Positions 1 to 12,819 of a DNA stretch of 64,000 nt are shown here, one piece after another (within the stretch, counting starts at the first letter, position 1; the number at the start of each line of letters is the position of its first letter). A model generated the notes under the pieces. That model had not been told where the DNA came from and searched no databases. It saw only the letters and a list, made by a program, of their open reading frames with translations. The stretch spans positions 23,364,235 through 23,428,234 of the forward strand of contig NC_133790.1 of NCBI RefSeq assembly GCF_003597395.2. The letters are read 5' to 3'. The DNA is from Chelonoidis abingdonii. Lineage: Eukaryota > Chordata > Testudines > Testudinidae. Both the position numbers and the translations under genes were made by a program.

Positions 1-1239
1 CTTGACCATTACTTCAGTTCAGGCCTTAGGCCTCATACCAGACCTCTGATACCAAGGTTTATATCTTAGGGCCTCCTCTTACTACAATGGGAATAAACAT
101 GAGTGGGACTTGGATACTGTGTTGAAGCCTCTAGATTAGGTAAAGCCATTGGTACAAAGTAACTGTTGAAAACCTTCATCTAATAAGAATTCCTTTCTCA
201 AACACTTTAAAATACATTACAGTAGTTACCAGTACAGACTAACAGCCTAAGATTCTCCTCTCACTTACACTATGGTAAATCAGGAGTAATTTCGTTGAAG
301 TGACTCGAATTGAAATGGTGTAAAACTGGTGCAATAAAAGCAGAATTGGACTATACTGTTAAACAAAGGTAAGTAATAGTAACTACTGTGAAGACGTAGC
401 AGTGAGCACCATCAGAGGCTGCCTGTGTCTGACAAGATGTCACGTGTATAACTTTAATCTCATGATGCCATCATCTGAGAACTGTATATATAACACCCTA
501 TATATATAATGTAGGAGGCCTTGCATACAAACCTTAGACTCTTTGGCATTTTAAAAATGAATCAAATTAAAAAACCCGAAAATTAAAGAAAATGCATGTT
601 TAATATAGTAAAAATATATGGTATTTCACATGTAGCTGATGTATGGCTCCATCAAGAAAAGATGAGTTGTCAAACCCAAAGCACTGCGCCCTGGATGGAT
701 TTTGGAGGGGAGAGTTGGAACTCCCTCATCCAGGCTTCATGGGATCTCTTTGTAATCACTCCATTCCTGTAGTCAAGAAGAACTTGAATATTGTCACCAC
801 TTGCTAGTGCTCTTAGTCGCCAGATAAGCAATATGAGGTGTACTTTCCTCTTTTGCTCCCAGCTCCTATTAATTCAGTGAACAAGAGTATGGGTGCTGAA
901 ATTCAAAGCAGCTCTCCCACATGGTAATCCCCACCATTTTCATCAGATCACTGGGCTGGCAGGTTTGTGTATGTATTTTTTTTTTTTTTTTTTTTTTAAT
1001 ATTTAAGAACTAACTGCTCTTTCACAGGAAATAGCGATAGCCTGTAGGATACCACATGGTCCTAAATGCTGCAGTGTATGAGACTATCTCTGTATGGAAG
1101 ATGAACTGTAAATTGAGACTCATAATTGCATAGTTTTAGCCTCCGATAAGGATAACAAGGTCTCACTGAGCAGAGAAAACCTTGCTCTGAGAGTGGACTT
1201 TAGTAGCAGGTGACATATTTTCTACATTTTGTTTTTCAG
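1..1239. other. GCN1 intron DNA
   Basis: No exon, RNA gene or clear repeat apart from the poly(T) tract. Taken as intron because the next exon starts in phase 0 with a good acceptor. Confidence 0.7.
976..999. repeat. Poly(T) tract
   Basis: About 23 T bases in GCN1 intron DNA; could be the tail of an antisense retroposon, but no element body was recognised. Confidence 0.8.
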
Positions 1240-1434
1240 GACAATGTTAACTCTCTCTTGCCGGTGTTTGAAGAATTCCTGAAAAATGCTCCAAATGATG
1301 CCAACTACGATGCCGTCAGACAGAGCGTGGTCATTCTGATGGGCTCCCTGGCAAAACATCTAGACAAGAGTGACCCTAAAGTGAAACCAATTGTTGCCAA
1401 ACTGATAGCAGCCCTGTCTACTCCATCCCAACAG
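1240..1434 (+). CDS. GCN1: GCN1 exon (window residues 1-65)
   Basis: Phase 0 start after a pyrimidine-rich acceptor (TTTTTCAG) and a GT donor. Encodes [16 protein letters not shown] and a HEAT helix pair ending LSTPSQQ. First exon in the window; the exon before it lies further left. Confidence 0.95.
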
Positions 1435-4400
1435 GTACCTCCTTTCAGAAGTTCTCAGGAGCCAAGCAGAAGCAGGTTAATTCTCTAATACTTTCAGAGA
1501 TTTCATCACTTGCTGTCATCCCTGTGCTTGGAAATATGGACTCCAGGCACAACAGGAGCAGTGAGTTACAGAGCAGTGGCATTACAGTGTTATAAAGGGA
1601 ATGTGTATTCTCTAAGCCAGCTGCTTTCAGCCTGTGCTCCACGGACCCCTGAGAGTCTGCAGACTGTCTGAGATTTCCAAAGAGGCCCACACCTCCATTT
1701 GAGATGTTTTAGGGATCCAAAAATGAGAAAAGGTTGAAAACCATGGGTCTAAGCAGTTACACTCTGAAGTCAAACATTGGTTCAGATTCAGTAACATGAG
1801 AAGGCAGAAACCTGTCGTGGGGGGCACATACCAGTGGATCAGCAAGGTGAGTGGTGGGGACAGGTTATAGTGTTAATGACATACACCTTGTTTTTCCATA
1901 GGTCCAGGAGTCTGTTGCAAGCTGTTTACCACCTCTTGTGCCTGCAATTAAAGACGATGCAGGAGGAATGATACAGAAGCTAATGCAGCTGCTTTTAGAG
2001 TCTGATAAGTATGCTGAGCGCAAAGGTGCAGCATATGGACTGGCAGGCTTGGTGAAAGGCCTTGGCATCCTCTCTCTCAAACAGCAGAAGATGATGACCA
2101 CACTGACTGATGCTATTCAGGATAAGAAGAACTTCCGCCGGCGAGAAGGTGGGTGGCAGGCCCTCTTCTCTCCATCTTTTTGAAGTTTTCTATATTTGAT
2201 CTGCTGACACTTGTACCAGACATATTGATACCTGTACTTCCTCCATTTACTTGGGACTGACTGACTTGCATAGGAAATCCTGTATCTGGTTACTCTTTTC
2301 CCGTCGATTGATACTGTTAAAGTGGAGAATGTGGGTCTCCTGAAAGCTTGATTTCTCTTGTACAGTATATTTTAAAACAAACAAAAAAAACCCCACCTCA
2401 CAATGGAGTAGAGGAAGGGGTCTTAGTCTCTGGAATGTGTCCTCGCTTTCATCTCAAATAAACGTGTTGCTAGGGTGGCTCTTTCTTCACTCAGGGCAGT
2501 AAGGATAGGAGTGTAAGCTGGTCCAGAGGTGGTGATGGGTTTTTAAAACCTCTTCATTGCATTTGCTGCTGTATGTTTTCCATCCTTATTTCTGTTTCCT
2601 TCACTCTGATCCTAACTTACACTGGGACTCAGAAGGCTACCAAGCTTCATTTTTAATGCTATCAGCCTCTGCACCGTCTTTGGGGAGCAGAAGTCCCTGA
2701 CACAATACTCCCCTCTGGTTTAAGGAGGGAGAATGAGATGCCCAGGAGGTTTTTGGATCCGAGTTTCCCACAAAAAATTACCTCTTAGCTCCTCAGGCAA
2801 ATCTGATCTTCACTTCTGATCCCACCTAGAGTGGTGTATTATTTCCTGATTATCCTGTCTTTTTCTAGGGGCTCTGTTTGCCTTTGAGATGCTCTGCACC
2901 ATGCTTGGGAAGCTCTTTGAGCCCTATGTGGTTCATGTGTTACCCCATTTGCTGCTTTGTTTTGGAGATGGAAACCAGTATGTGCGAGAGGTGAGTAAAA
3001 GGTTTCTGAGAATGAGAAATGTGAGAGGTGGTAGCAAAAACTATTCTTATTCTGAATAACTATTTAAATGAAAAAAAAAACAAACGAACCCTTGTACAAA
3101 CCACAGGCTAGTAGAACTTGATTTCGTTGATAACCAATAGCATCGTATTCCACTGGGCATTAACTCTAGGTTGGGGCTGTCTTTTAACTAGCTGTACTGT
3201 TGGACATCCACACTGTTTTACCCCAGGGCCATATTCCCACTGGCTCTTTAAAGAAGCGGGAGAAACCAGCAGTGAGGCAGGTTATAAATGTCCTCTTTCC
3301 TCCTCCGAGGCTGCGGACGACTGTGCCAAGGCAGTGATGAGCAACCTCAGCGCTCATGGCGTGAAGCTGGTGCTACCATCACTTCTGGCGGCACTTGAGG
3401 AGGAGTCTTGGAGAACCAAAGCTGGTACGGACTAGTGTTTGACTCTCCTATAGTTCAGAGGAGCTTGAAGTTCACTGAAACACCACTTGTCTGGTTTATT
3501 CTTTCATCCCAGTGAACGCTATGAGATCTTGTTCTCTTCGTTCTGCTGCAGTGGAGCATGTAGCTTTTGAAAAGAATGCTTCATTTATCATCTGTCTCAG
3601 AACATATTTAAGCAGCATTTTCTTGTGACTGGATTCTAAGAAACATTCTCTTGCAGCTATAGAGGTAGCTGAAGAGCAGGAATCTTGCCCCGCCACCCCT
3701 TTTTAAAACTTCCCATTATTTAAAAACCTCAGCAATGTGTAAAAAGAACAGGAGTACTTGTGGCACCTTAGAGACTAACAAATTTATTTCAGGATATGCA
3801 TCCGAAGAAGTGAGCTGTACCTCACGAAAGCCCATGCTGAAATAAATTTGTTAGTCTCTAAGGTGCCACAAGTACTCCTGTTCTTTTTGCGGATACAGGC
3901 CAACACGACTGCTATTCTGAAATCAGCAATGTGTGTGTTTTCTGGACTATTGTTCTGTGTAGGCCTGAGTTTGAGTTGAACACTGCCATTGCCAGTCTCT
4001 TCCATTGCATTAATTTTCTCTTACTCTGTGTTCAGGGTCCGTGGAGTTGCTGGGGGCTATGGCATACTGTGCCCCAAAACAGCTCTCTTCCTGCCTACCA
4101 AATATCGTGCCAAAGCTCACTGAAGTGCTCACAGACTCCCATGTAAAAGTGCAAAAGGCAGGACAGCAGGCTCTTAGACAAATTGGCTCTGTTATCAGGA
4201 ATCCGGAGATCCTGGGTAAGAACCGTGTGTGTGTGTGTGTGTGTGTGTATCTGTTGTTTGATTGCTCGATGCATCCTGATATGAGACCCTAGTTCATAAC
4301 CATGTCCTAGAGCAGGACCCTTTTAGTTTATGTTCACATTGAATCATATAAATTTGAAACAAAATCCACTTTTAGAAAGGTATAACCTGAAAACTGCAAC

Positions 4401-7400
4401 ACAAGTGTCTGTTTTTATGCTTTCTAAATGTTCTCTGAACCTTCTCAGCTAATGTCAATAGGGCTCCCTTTGCCATTTCTCACTTTGTCATTCTTTAGAA
4501 GGATTAGCACTTCTTTGGGTGGGCGTGAGGACACCAGCTGTAGCTGAAGCTGTCTCACTTGTTTGTTCCATGTACAAATATAGCATTTTCCTCTCCCATT
4601 TTGAAATATGTAGCAATTGCTCCAGTACTGTTGGATGCACTCACTGACCCATCCAGGAAGACCCAGGAGTGCCTGCAGACCCTGCTGGATACCAAGTTTG
4701 TCCATTTCATTGATGCGCCGTCTCTGGCCCTCATTATGCCCATTGTTCAGAGAGCCTTTCAAGATCGTTCCACAGACACCAGGAAAATGGCTGCCCAGAT
4801 CATTGGAAACATGTACTCCCTGACTGATCAGAAGGTATAGTGCTGGGGAGATCTTCGCTTACTGTGGAGAGGCGAAATAGAGTAACAGAGCAAGAGACTA
4901 GGAATATTTTATTGGTATCTGAGTCTTTGTTCTTGGTAAGGGTAATAAGAGAACTCTGAGCAGTTCCACTAACTAAACATGGATGTTATGTGAGCAAGTG
5001 ACTTCTCCAAAGATAATGAAAATCCTAGCATAGTTGAGACCATCAGCTTAAAAACTTTCTCCTTTGATTTACTGTATAACTCTGGTGACATATACATTCC
5101 CCAAACAAGTCTTGTAGAAGAATAGGTAAACATCAGTGCTCTAAGAGAGATACCTCCATAAATCCACTTCTTCTGAATGAAGAGAGATTTTCAGTGTTGG
5201 TTCACAGAAGGAAAAGTTGAAATAATGTAGAGTGAAGATCGGTGTTTGATTCCTTGATTGCTAGTTACTCTCTAAAATTAAAACCTGCATTGAGGGAAAG
5301 AGGGCTGGATTTAATTTAGGAAACAAAAATTTAATTTATGAATCAGCATGAAAGGGTTTTGAATGACCTGCCTACTGTGATTGTGCTCTGAAGGGACCAC
5401 ATGGGAAAACTGAGTCAATTTGTGTATTATCAGTGCTGTGGAGGCAGTGTGTTAAGCTCACAGGGTACAGCTGTATCTAACTGTTACCAGACAAAGATGA
5501 GATTCTGATGGCTCAATTTTCTTTTTGAACCCAGCACTTAAACACTGGGCTTTTTGTTTCAGGATCTGTCTCCTTACCTACCCAGTGTGACCCCTGGACT
5601 AAAAACCTCTCTATTGGACCCCGTGCCTGAGGTAAGTTTTGGTAGAACTACAGTTCTACTCAAGTGTGAAGAGTCTTTCTGCCTGATAAATTAGGATTAA
5701 TCCTAATCTTTCCACGAACTAGTTTGTGGTTAGAATAGTGAGAGAAGCTGTGAAAAGTGATCAGGGAGGTGAATTAAGAGCTCCATATCGCTCTGTCTTG
5801 ATGACTTTTGTTATTACTGGATATTTTGCAACTCTGCACTTTTCTCTCTTGCCTGTTAGGTGCGTACAGTATCTGCGAAGGCATTAGGAGCCATGGTGAA
5901 GGGCATGGGGGAGTCGTGCTTTGAGGATTTGCTGCCATGGCTGATGGAGACGCTGACATATGAGCAGAGTTCAGTGGATCGATCTGGTGCAGCGCAAGGT
6001 AAGTATAACAGGAGCTGAGCAATGGTGTTTGGAAGTTCCTTAGCTTGGACGAAATAGTAGTTTGCGTGTGTCATCATTGTGTGTATACCAGTTCTGAAAT
6101 CAAGTGTTGTTTTTCAGGTCTGGCTGAAGTCATGGCAGGGTTGGGGGTAGAAAAGCTGGAGAAACTTATGCCAGAAATTGTAGCGACAGCCAGCAAAGTG
6201 GACATCGCACCCCATGTCCGGGATGGTTATATCATGATGTTCAACTACCTGCCCATCACCTTTGGAGACAAGTTCACCCCCTATGTTGGGCCAATCATAC
6301 CGTGCATCCTTAAGGTAGGAAGCAGATGGCAGGAAATTCATGTCGTAGGGAAGGAAAGTTCTCAGGTATTTCTAAATGCCTAATAAAGTAATTGATATTT
6401 GCATGGCATTGTCCATAGCGGATTCTATTCCTTGCTCTTCCAAGGTCCTTGGTAGCATTGTTTGCTGGGTTTTACGTGTGGCTGTTAGTAAATCCTTGAC
6501 TTTGGAGATTGTGGGAAATGGGAAGAGGTCTCCACTGGGCATTCACTGCTTTGTAACTCATTCTTTTAATGGATGAAGGGGAGGAATGCACCATCTCACT
6601 GTGTGGAAATCAAGTGCCATCTATTTGGTGTTTTCCTCCACACTGAAAACCACACTTTATTGTGATTTGTCTCTTGGTCTAGGCTCTGGCAGATGAGAAT
6701 GAGTTTGTGCGAGACACTGCCCTTCGTGCTGGACAGAGAATCATCAGCATGTATGCAGAAACTGCAATTGCTCTTCTCCTGCCTCAGCTTGAGCAAGGCC
6801 TCTTTGATGACCTTTGGAGAATAAGGTAGGGAATAAGTTTTTAACCCTGCAGTAACCATCCTTCCATCAGTGGAAGATTGGGTGGGTTTAGAGCCTCTCA
6901 GTGTTGCTCTTTAAGGAAGTGTAGGAGCTGCTTTGAAACAAGAGGCTCTCCCTTCTCCCTGTGGACTAAGTGTGGTGTCTTTGTAGTAGTACTCTCTGAC
7001 TCAGAATATGGAGTGGAATATGGAACATGCAGTTTCTCCCAGGTGATAGTGCAAAACACTCCTACTGAATCACTTAGTCAGGCTGCAATTTTAAAATGCT
7101 TTTCCACAGTAGTTTCTCTGGTAATATTTAGCACTCACATACGCATACTGCATTTCTTTTTTCAAAGTGCTGTCTCAACAAGCATTCCCCCTCTTGTGGA
7201 AACAAGAAGTGGAAAGAACCCTGGTCATAGCCAATAATGATGTCTAAAAATTAGTTCTATAAAATGGCTACTGATAAGTGCAGTCATGTGGCATCGCAAG
7301 TGTGTATTCATATCAACACAGATGCCAGTGGACATAGACAGTGTGCAAATGATTTTACCCACAGGCTATTTTGCTCTTCTTCATAGTTCAGATCACGGCT

Positions 7401-10400
7401 TATTTGTCATTTTGCTGCCCTAGCATGGGGGCTCTCTAATCTCTGTTTTAGTATGGATTCCCTCCATCCCATCATCTTTATAGTGCTCTTTCTCACTCAG
7501 ATTGGCAGTTCACATTGACCTGGTTCTCTGCGTCACCATTTGCTCCCACGGTAATGTCTAGGATAACTGTCAGTTTGGACAGGTACCCCTTGTTTTCTTT
7601 TTCTCTGCATTTAACACTGATATTACTCCCTTTGTCAGGTTTAGCTCAGTTCAGCTCCTTGGGGATCTTCTGTTCCATATCTCAGGAGTCACTGGAAAAA
7701 TGACAACAGAAACTGCCTCAGAGGATGACAACTTCGGAACAGCCCAGTCAAACAAGGTAAATGCTGTTGTCTGTTGCTGTGTTCCCATTTGTGAGGAGAA
7801 CCTGTGGGGTGACCTTTATGATGGCAATACCTCTTCTAAGTTTCATGTGGTGAAAAGTGCGATGTTGGCTTCACTGGTTTCCTTTTATTTATTTCAGGCC
7901 ATTATTAGTGCTCTTGGTGTGGAACGGCGGAACAGAGTTCTGGCAGGTCTGTACATGGGCCGATCAGACACCCAGCTCGTAGTTCGTCAGGCATCCTTGC
8001 ACGTCTGGAAAATTGTGGTCTCCAACACACCTCGCACACTGCGTGAAATTTTGCCAACCCTCTTTAGTCTTCTGTTGGGGTTCTTGGCCAGTACTTGTGC
8101 AGACAAGAGAACGGTAAGAGTTCTGCACAGGTGGTTCTCTGCTAACAAAGGTTACTCTGTTCATAACTGGTGTTTGATGAATGTGGTTACTCTTTTTGTA
8201 TAAGCCGCCCCAAAGCTGCCACTAACCTAACCTTATTAAACACACGTGTGTCTTCTCTTACACAATCCCTGTTTATTCAGAGCAGCTACAGTGAAATAAA
8301 CATTTTTTAAACCTCCCTTTTCATATCGGTGTTTCCATCTCCACTGATCATTAACTGTGCCATGAACACTTGCTTATGGATAAAATATGGCATATAAGAG
8401 TACAACAAACAGATTTTAAAAAAATCACCTCAGCCATTAAGTTTCATGCGACTAAGAAATGGAAGTGTTGGGTTTCAGATGTTTGTATTGTTAAAAGTTT
8501 AAAAGGAAGTGAAAATATGCACATGATTATACTGTCTAGAGTGGCAGTATGGACTGTATTTAATTAATGTATACGTAGCATGTATGCTATATCTAAATGT
8601 GGTCAGTATTCATCTGAAACACTCTGATGGACTGAGGTACATAATGCTAACTGCCTTAGATCTCTTACTAGTTAGAATGGAATGTTCCAGTTCAGTTGGG
8701 GTTGACAAGTTCTAACTAGTTGCTTGTGATAAATGTTCAGAGTGACCCTGTTGTATGATTGTTGGGGACAGGTTGCAGCACGGACGCTAGGAGATCTTGT
8801 TCGAAAGTTGGGAGAGAAGATCCTTCCAGAAATCATCCCTATCCTGGAAGAGGGTTTGAAGTCAGAGAAGAGCGATGAAAGGCAAGGTGTCTGCATTGGT
8901 TTGAGTGAGATCATGAAGTCCACCAGCAGGGATGCAGTAAGTTAAATTCCAGAGGGGAAATTTTAAAACTTCTTAGCCCATGTGATATTATAAAATATGT
9001 GCCTTGCAGTTAAAGGATGAAAATGCAGAAAACTTGCTTTATGAACTGCCATAAAAGGAACTAAATTTCAGGACTTGTAACTAGTTGGAACTGCTGTCCA
9101 GATAAAATTTTGTGTGTGCGCGCGCGTGTGTGTGTATATATATATATATTGGACGATTCTGTTCCCTTGCAGGGGTCTTTCATGATCAGCACTGTCCTTC
9201 CTTGTGTTAGCCAGTTTGGGTGGGAGCCTGCTGCTAGCAGCTGGTTCATCTGTGCTGCTAGGCGTTCATGCACTGCTGTTAGTTCTTTAGCCAGTAGGTG
9301 TGGATCATGTCTGGTCCAGGTGCTGTCCAGCTCTTCATGTTCTTGACCGCTGCTGGATGTCTTCGACTGTGATGGTGACTGGTTTCTGTTCTGGGAGATT
9401 TGCTTCCTCTGTTCTCAGGTCCTGCAGCCACTTTGCACTGGTGTTATGAGTCTTCTCTTTCTCCATATGTTCTTCCAGTACTGTTCAGTTTCTGCTGCTG
9501 GTGGCTCTGCTGTTGTTTGTGGTGTTGCACTGCAGTTGGGAGTACACCTTGGATGGTTCTTTGGAGAACAGGGCATTTACTTTTTGGCCTCTGCTCTCTA
9601 GTGTATCTTCTTAGCCTGGTAGCCAGTGCTGTGAGCTCTTGTTTAGCAGTCTCTAAGGCTTCAGATGGAGTCAGGCCCTTCTATTTTTTCAGTAGCCGAG
9701 TCTTATCCTTAATCTCTACACCCTTCTGTAGTTCCACCAGCTGACTAACTTCTCTCTGAGTTGCCTTGATCTTATCCTCCAACCTCATTTCCAGGGGGTA
9801 CATACTGTTGTTCTTCTTGATCGTGTAGCACAGCTCTCCAGGATTACAGAGGCTGTAGCGTATACCAGTTCATTGGTTTGAGTAATGGTGGTAGTAGGAA
9901 TTGTCATGAGGGCTCTATTGGCATCTTCTAACATACTATCTGATGGTACTTCTCCACTGAGCCTTGGTAATCGGTCTCGAGGATTGACTGTAGCTAGTTT
10001 CTCCATGATCTTATGCCTCATATCAGCTGCTTGTCTCTGCAATGGAGAGGTGGCAGTGAAGTTTCAGCTTCAGGTTGGCTGCACATCCACTTGTTCTTCC
10101 AGGTCTTCTTGAGTCTGGGATGTAATGTGGATTGGTCTATCTCAAGCTGTGAGAGCAGCTTCCTCTTTACTATGTGAAGTGTTGGTAACTAGCTGTTTCT
10201 CAGTAAGTTGTGGATGTAGTCTTTTGTCCATCCATAGTCCCCTCATTCGTTCATATATCCCCTCTCATTGGTCTACTGTTGTTAGTAGCATTCCATCAAT
10301 TCCAGGTTCTCTTGTCTCGTCCATGAATGGTTTGTTCCAGTAGCCCACTTATCGTCAGATTGTCCTGGTTCCTCAACATCTGGCGCGGACCTTGTTAATC

Positions 10401-12787
10401 CGGGCAACATCCGAGCCGGCAACTCTCCTAGTTCGTGTCACTCTACATATGAGGTAGGCAGTGTAAGCGTTAGGGGTCTTTTTGCCAAGGACCCCTACTG
10501 GAAAGTTGGGTACCTACCGGATTTGAACCCCATCTCCTGTATCATAAGCGGTCTCCGTCAAAGGGTGGCGCTCTTAACCACTATGCTATCCATCGCTATC
10601 TTAGAGTGGCAGTATGGACTGTTATTTAATTAGTTGCTGATTCATGAAGACCCGCTGCAAGGGAACAGAACGTTCTTCACTACCGACCGATGAACCGCCT
10701 CCCCCCCAGACATGGAAAGTCCTATTCAGCATCATAGCCGCCAACTATAGGACCATTTATGCGGCCAGTACATTAGACAGCTTCAGAAGGGCATTGGGAA
10801 CAACCACAGAGCTTCAGAACAACGATTGCTGCATTAGTATAGAGCGTCGCCCAAGACTCAAGTCTAGACAGACCAATCTGAGCACAGCCTGGATTTGACT
10901 ACAGGAAAGCCTATGACTCCAATTGCCACACACGTGGATCTGTGAATTGTCTAGCACTATACCAAAGTCAACAAGAAACACTAAGGACCTTCCTCAAGGA
11001 ACCTCTATGGACTATGGCAAGGACAACACTGGAAGTCAACTCAAGCAGCTTGCACAAGTTGGCCCATCAAGTGCTCGGCATATACCAGGTGATGCACTGT
11101 CCCCGCTGGCTGTTTCTGCATAGGCTTAAACCCCCTCAGCCAGATAATCACAAGGACTGGCTATCGGTACTAAGATACAGCGAGTTGGAACTACCATCAG
11201 CCACCTCCTCTACATGGTGACATCAAGCTGTTGCTAAGAATGAACGAAGACATCGACTCGCTAATCCACCTGACTACGGATCTTACAGTGAGGAATATCG
11301 GGATGTCATTCGGACTCGGAGAATGTGGGCCGGATGGTTAGTGAAGGAGGGTAAAAGGTAGTCAAGATGATGGGCGTGGAACTACCAGCGGGCCACATAG
11401 CAGACATAACAGACAGCTACACAGTACCTTGGCGTTCCCGATCAAGTCACATGAAACCATGATGAGATGCAAGGAAGACAGCACATCCAAGTATCACAAA
11501 GGATAAGGACAGTCCTGAAGAAGCCAGCTCAGTGGTGAGAACAAGATCCATTGCCAATCAACAGATACGCGCTGCCGGTCATTCAGATACCCTGCCGGCT
11601 ATAGTGAGCTGGCCAAAGAGGAGGGACATGAGCTGCCGATGTGGAAACCCAGAAAGCTCCTCAATAATGCACGGAGGTTCTCCACCCCAAGTCCACACCC
11701 AGAGACTGTTTTACCGCCCGGGAAAGGAAGCGCGGGCGGGCTTGGTGAGCGTCAAAGCCACTGTCCTTGATGGAACCCGGGGAACACCAGGATAATCAGT
11801 AGGAATGGCTCCCAAGATGAGACTGCTGACGTGAATGCTTGAGGCCAGGCAGCAGACAGGAGGAAGACCAAGCAGAAAGGAAGTTTGCCCATGGCAAGGA
11901 CAAGACCCTGTCATGGGATTGTACCATCGACAGATAGCTGGGTGGCTTGGGACATTGGGAGAATCCTACCAGTGGCTGAAAGAGGCTGACTAAAGACAGC
12001 ACTGAGGCACTGATCATAGCAGCAGAGGAAACAGGCACTGAGCACCAGATCCATTGAAGCAGGGGGTCTACCACCTTAGAGAGACCCAAGGTGCAGGACT
12101 GTGGCAGAGAGGCCTCAGAGGACAGTCAACAACACTAGTGGGCGGGGACAGGGATTGTAAGATGCAGGCAGGAACAGCATACACTGGAACGCCCAACAAC
12201 CAAGTGACTTGGCATTGTGTGTACAGGAACATCTGCACAGCGTATGGGGCTATAGCCTCCAAGACCAGATGGGAATTCCACAGAAGGTTGTGGAGAATAG
12301 CAGGGCTAAGATTCTTTGGGACTTCCAGATCCAGATCGATCAGGAGGAATGGGGTAAAATTGGGGGGGGGGGGGGGGGTCCAATCAACCAGACATCGTTG
12401 GCCGGGCCGTAATAGGACAAGGACCCAGTAAGACAGCGAGGTGGTGATAATATGCGTGCCAAGTGGACAGCAACATCTGGAGAAAGAAATATGAGAAGCT
12501 GCTGAAAGTACCGGGCCTGAAAGAGGAAATGGAGAGGATGTGAAATGTGAAAGGCCGAAGTGGTCCATTTGGTGGTAGGAGCACTTCGGGGCTTGTGACT
12601 CCTAAGCTGGGTGAGTGGCCTCCAACAAATCCCCAGGAACAACTTCAAGCTCTCTGTCCATAAGATGCAGTGCTAGGAAACAGCTAAGATACTGGCAGAA
12701 CCCCTCAAACTCCCAGCCTCTGGTAGAGGACCCGAGGGTTGAGGGAAGACACATACCACCCATAGGTGAGAAGGGGGAATTTTTTAT

Positions 12788-12819
<32 letters not shown>

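Noticed and set aside
7700..8203. Open frame of 167 codons in the GCN1 region
   Set aside because: It joins two real GCN1 exons through the intron between them, which happens to lack stops; the GT-AG sites at 7,757 and 7,897 give the proper product.
12068..12568. Open frame of 166 codons on the minus strand in the LINE 3' part
   Set aside because: Antisense of the LINE C-terminal region; it includes a proline run created by the poly(G) tract.
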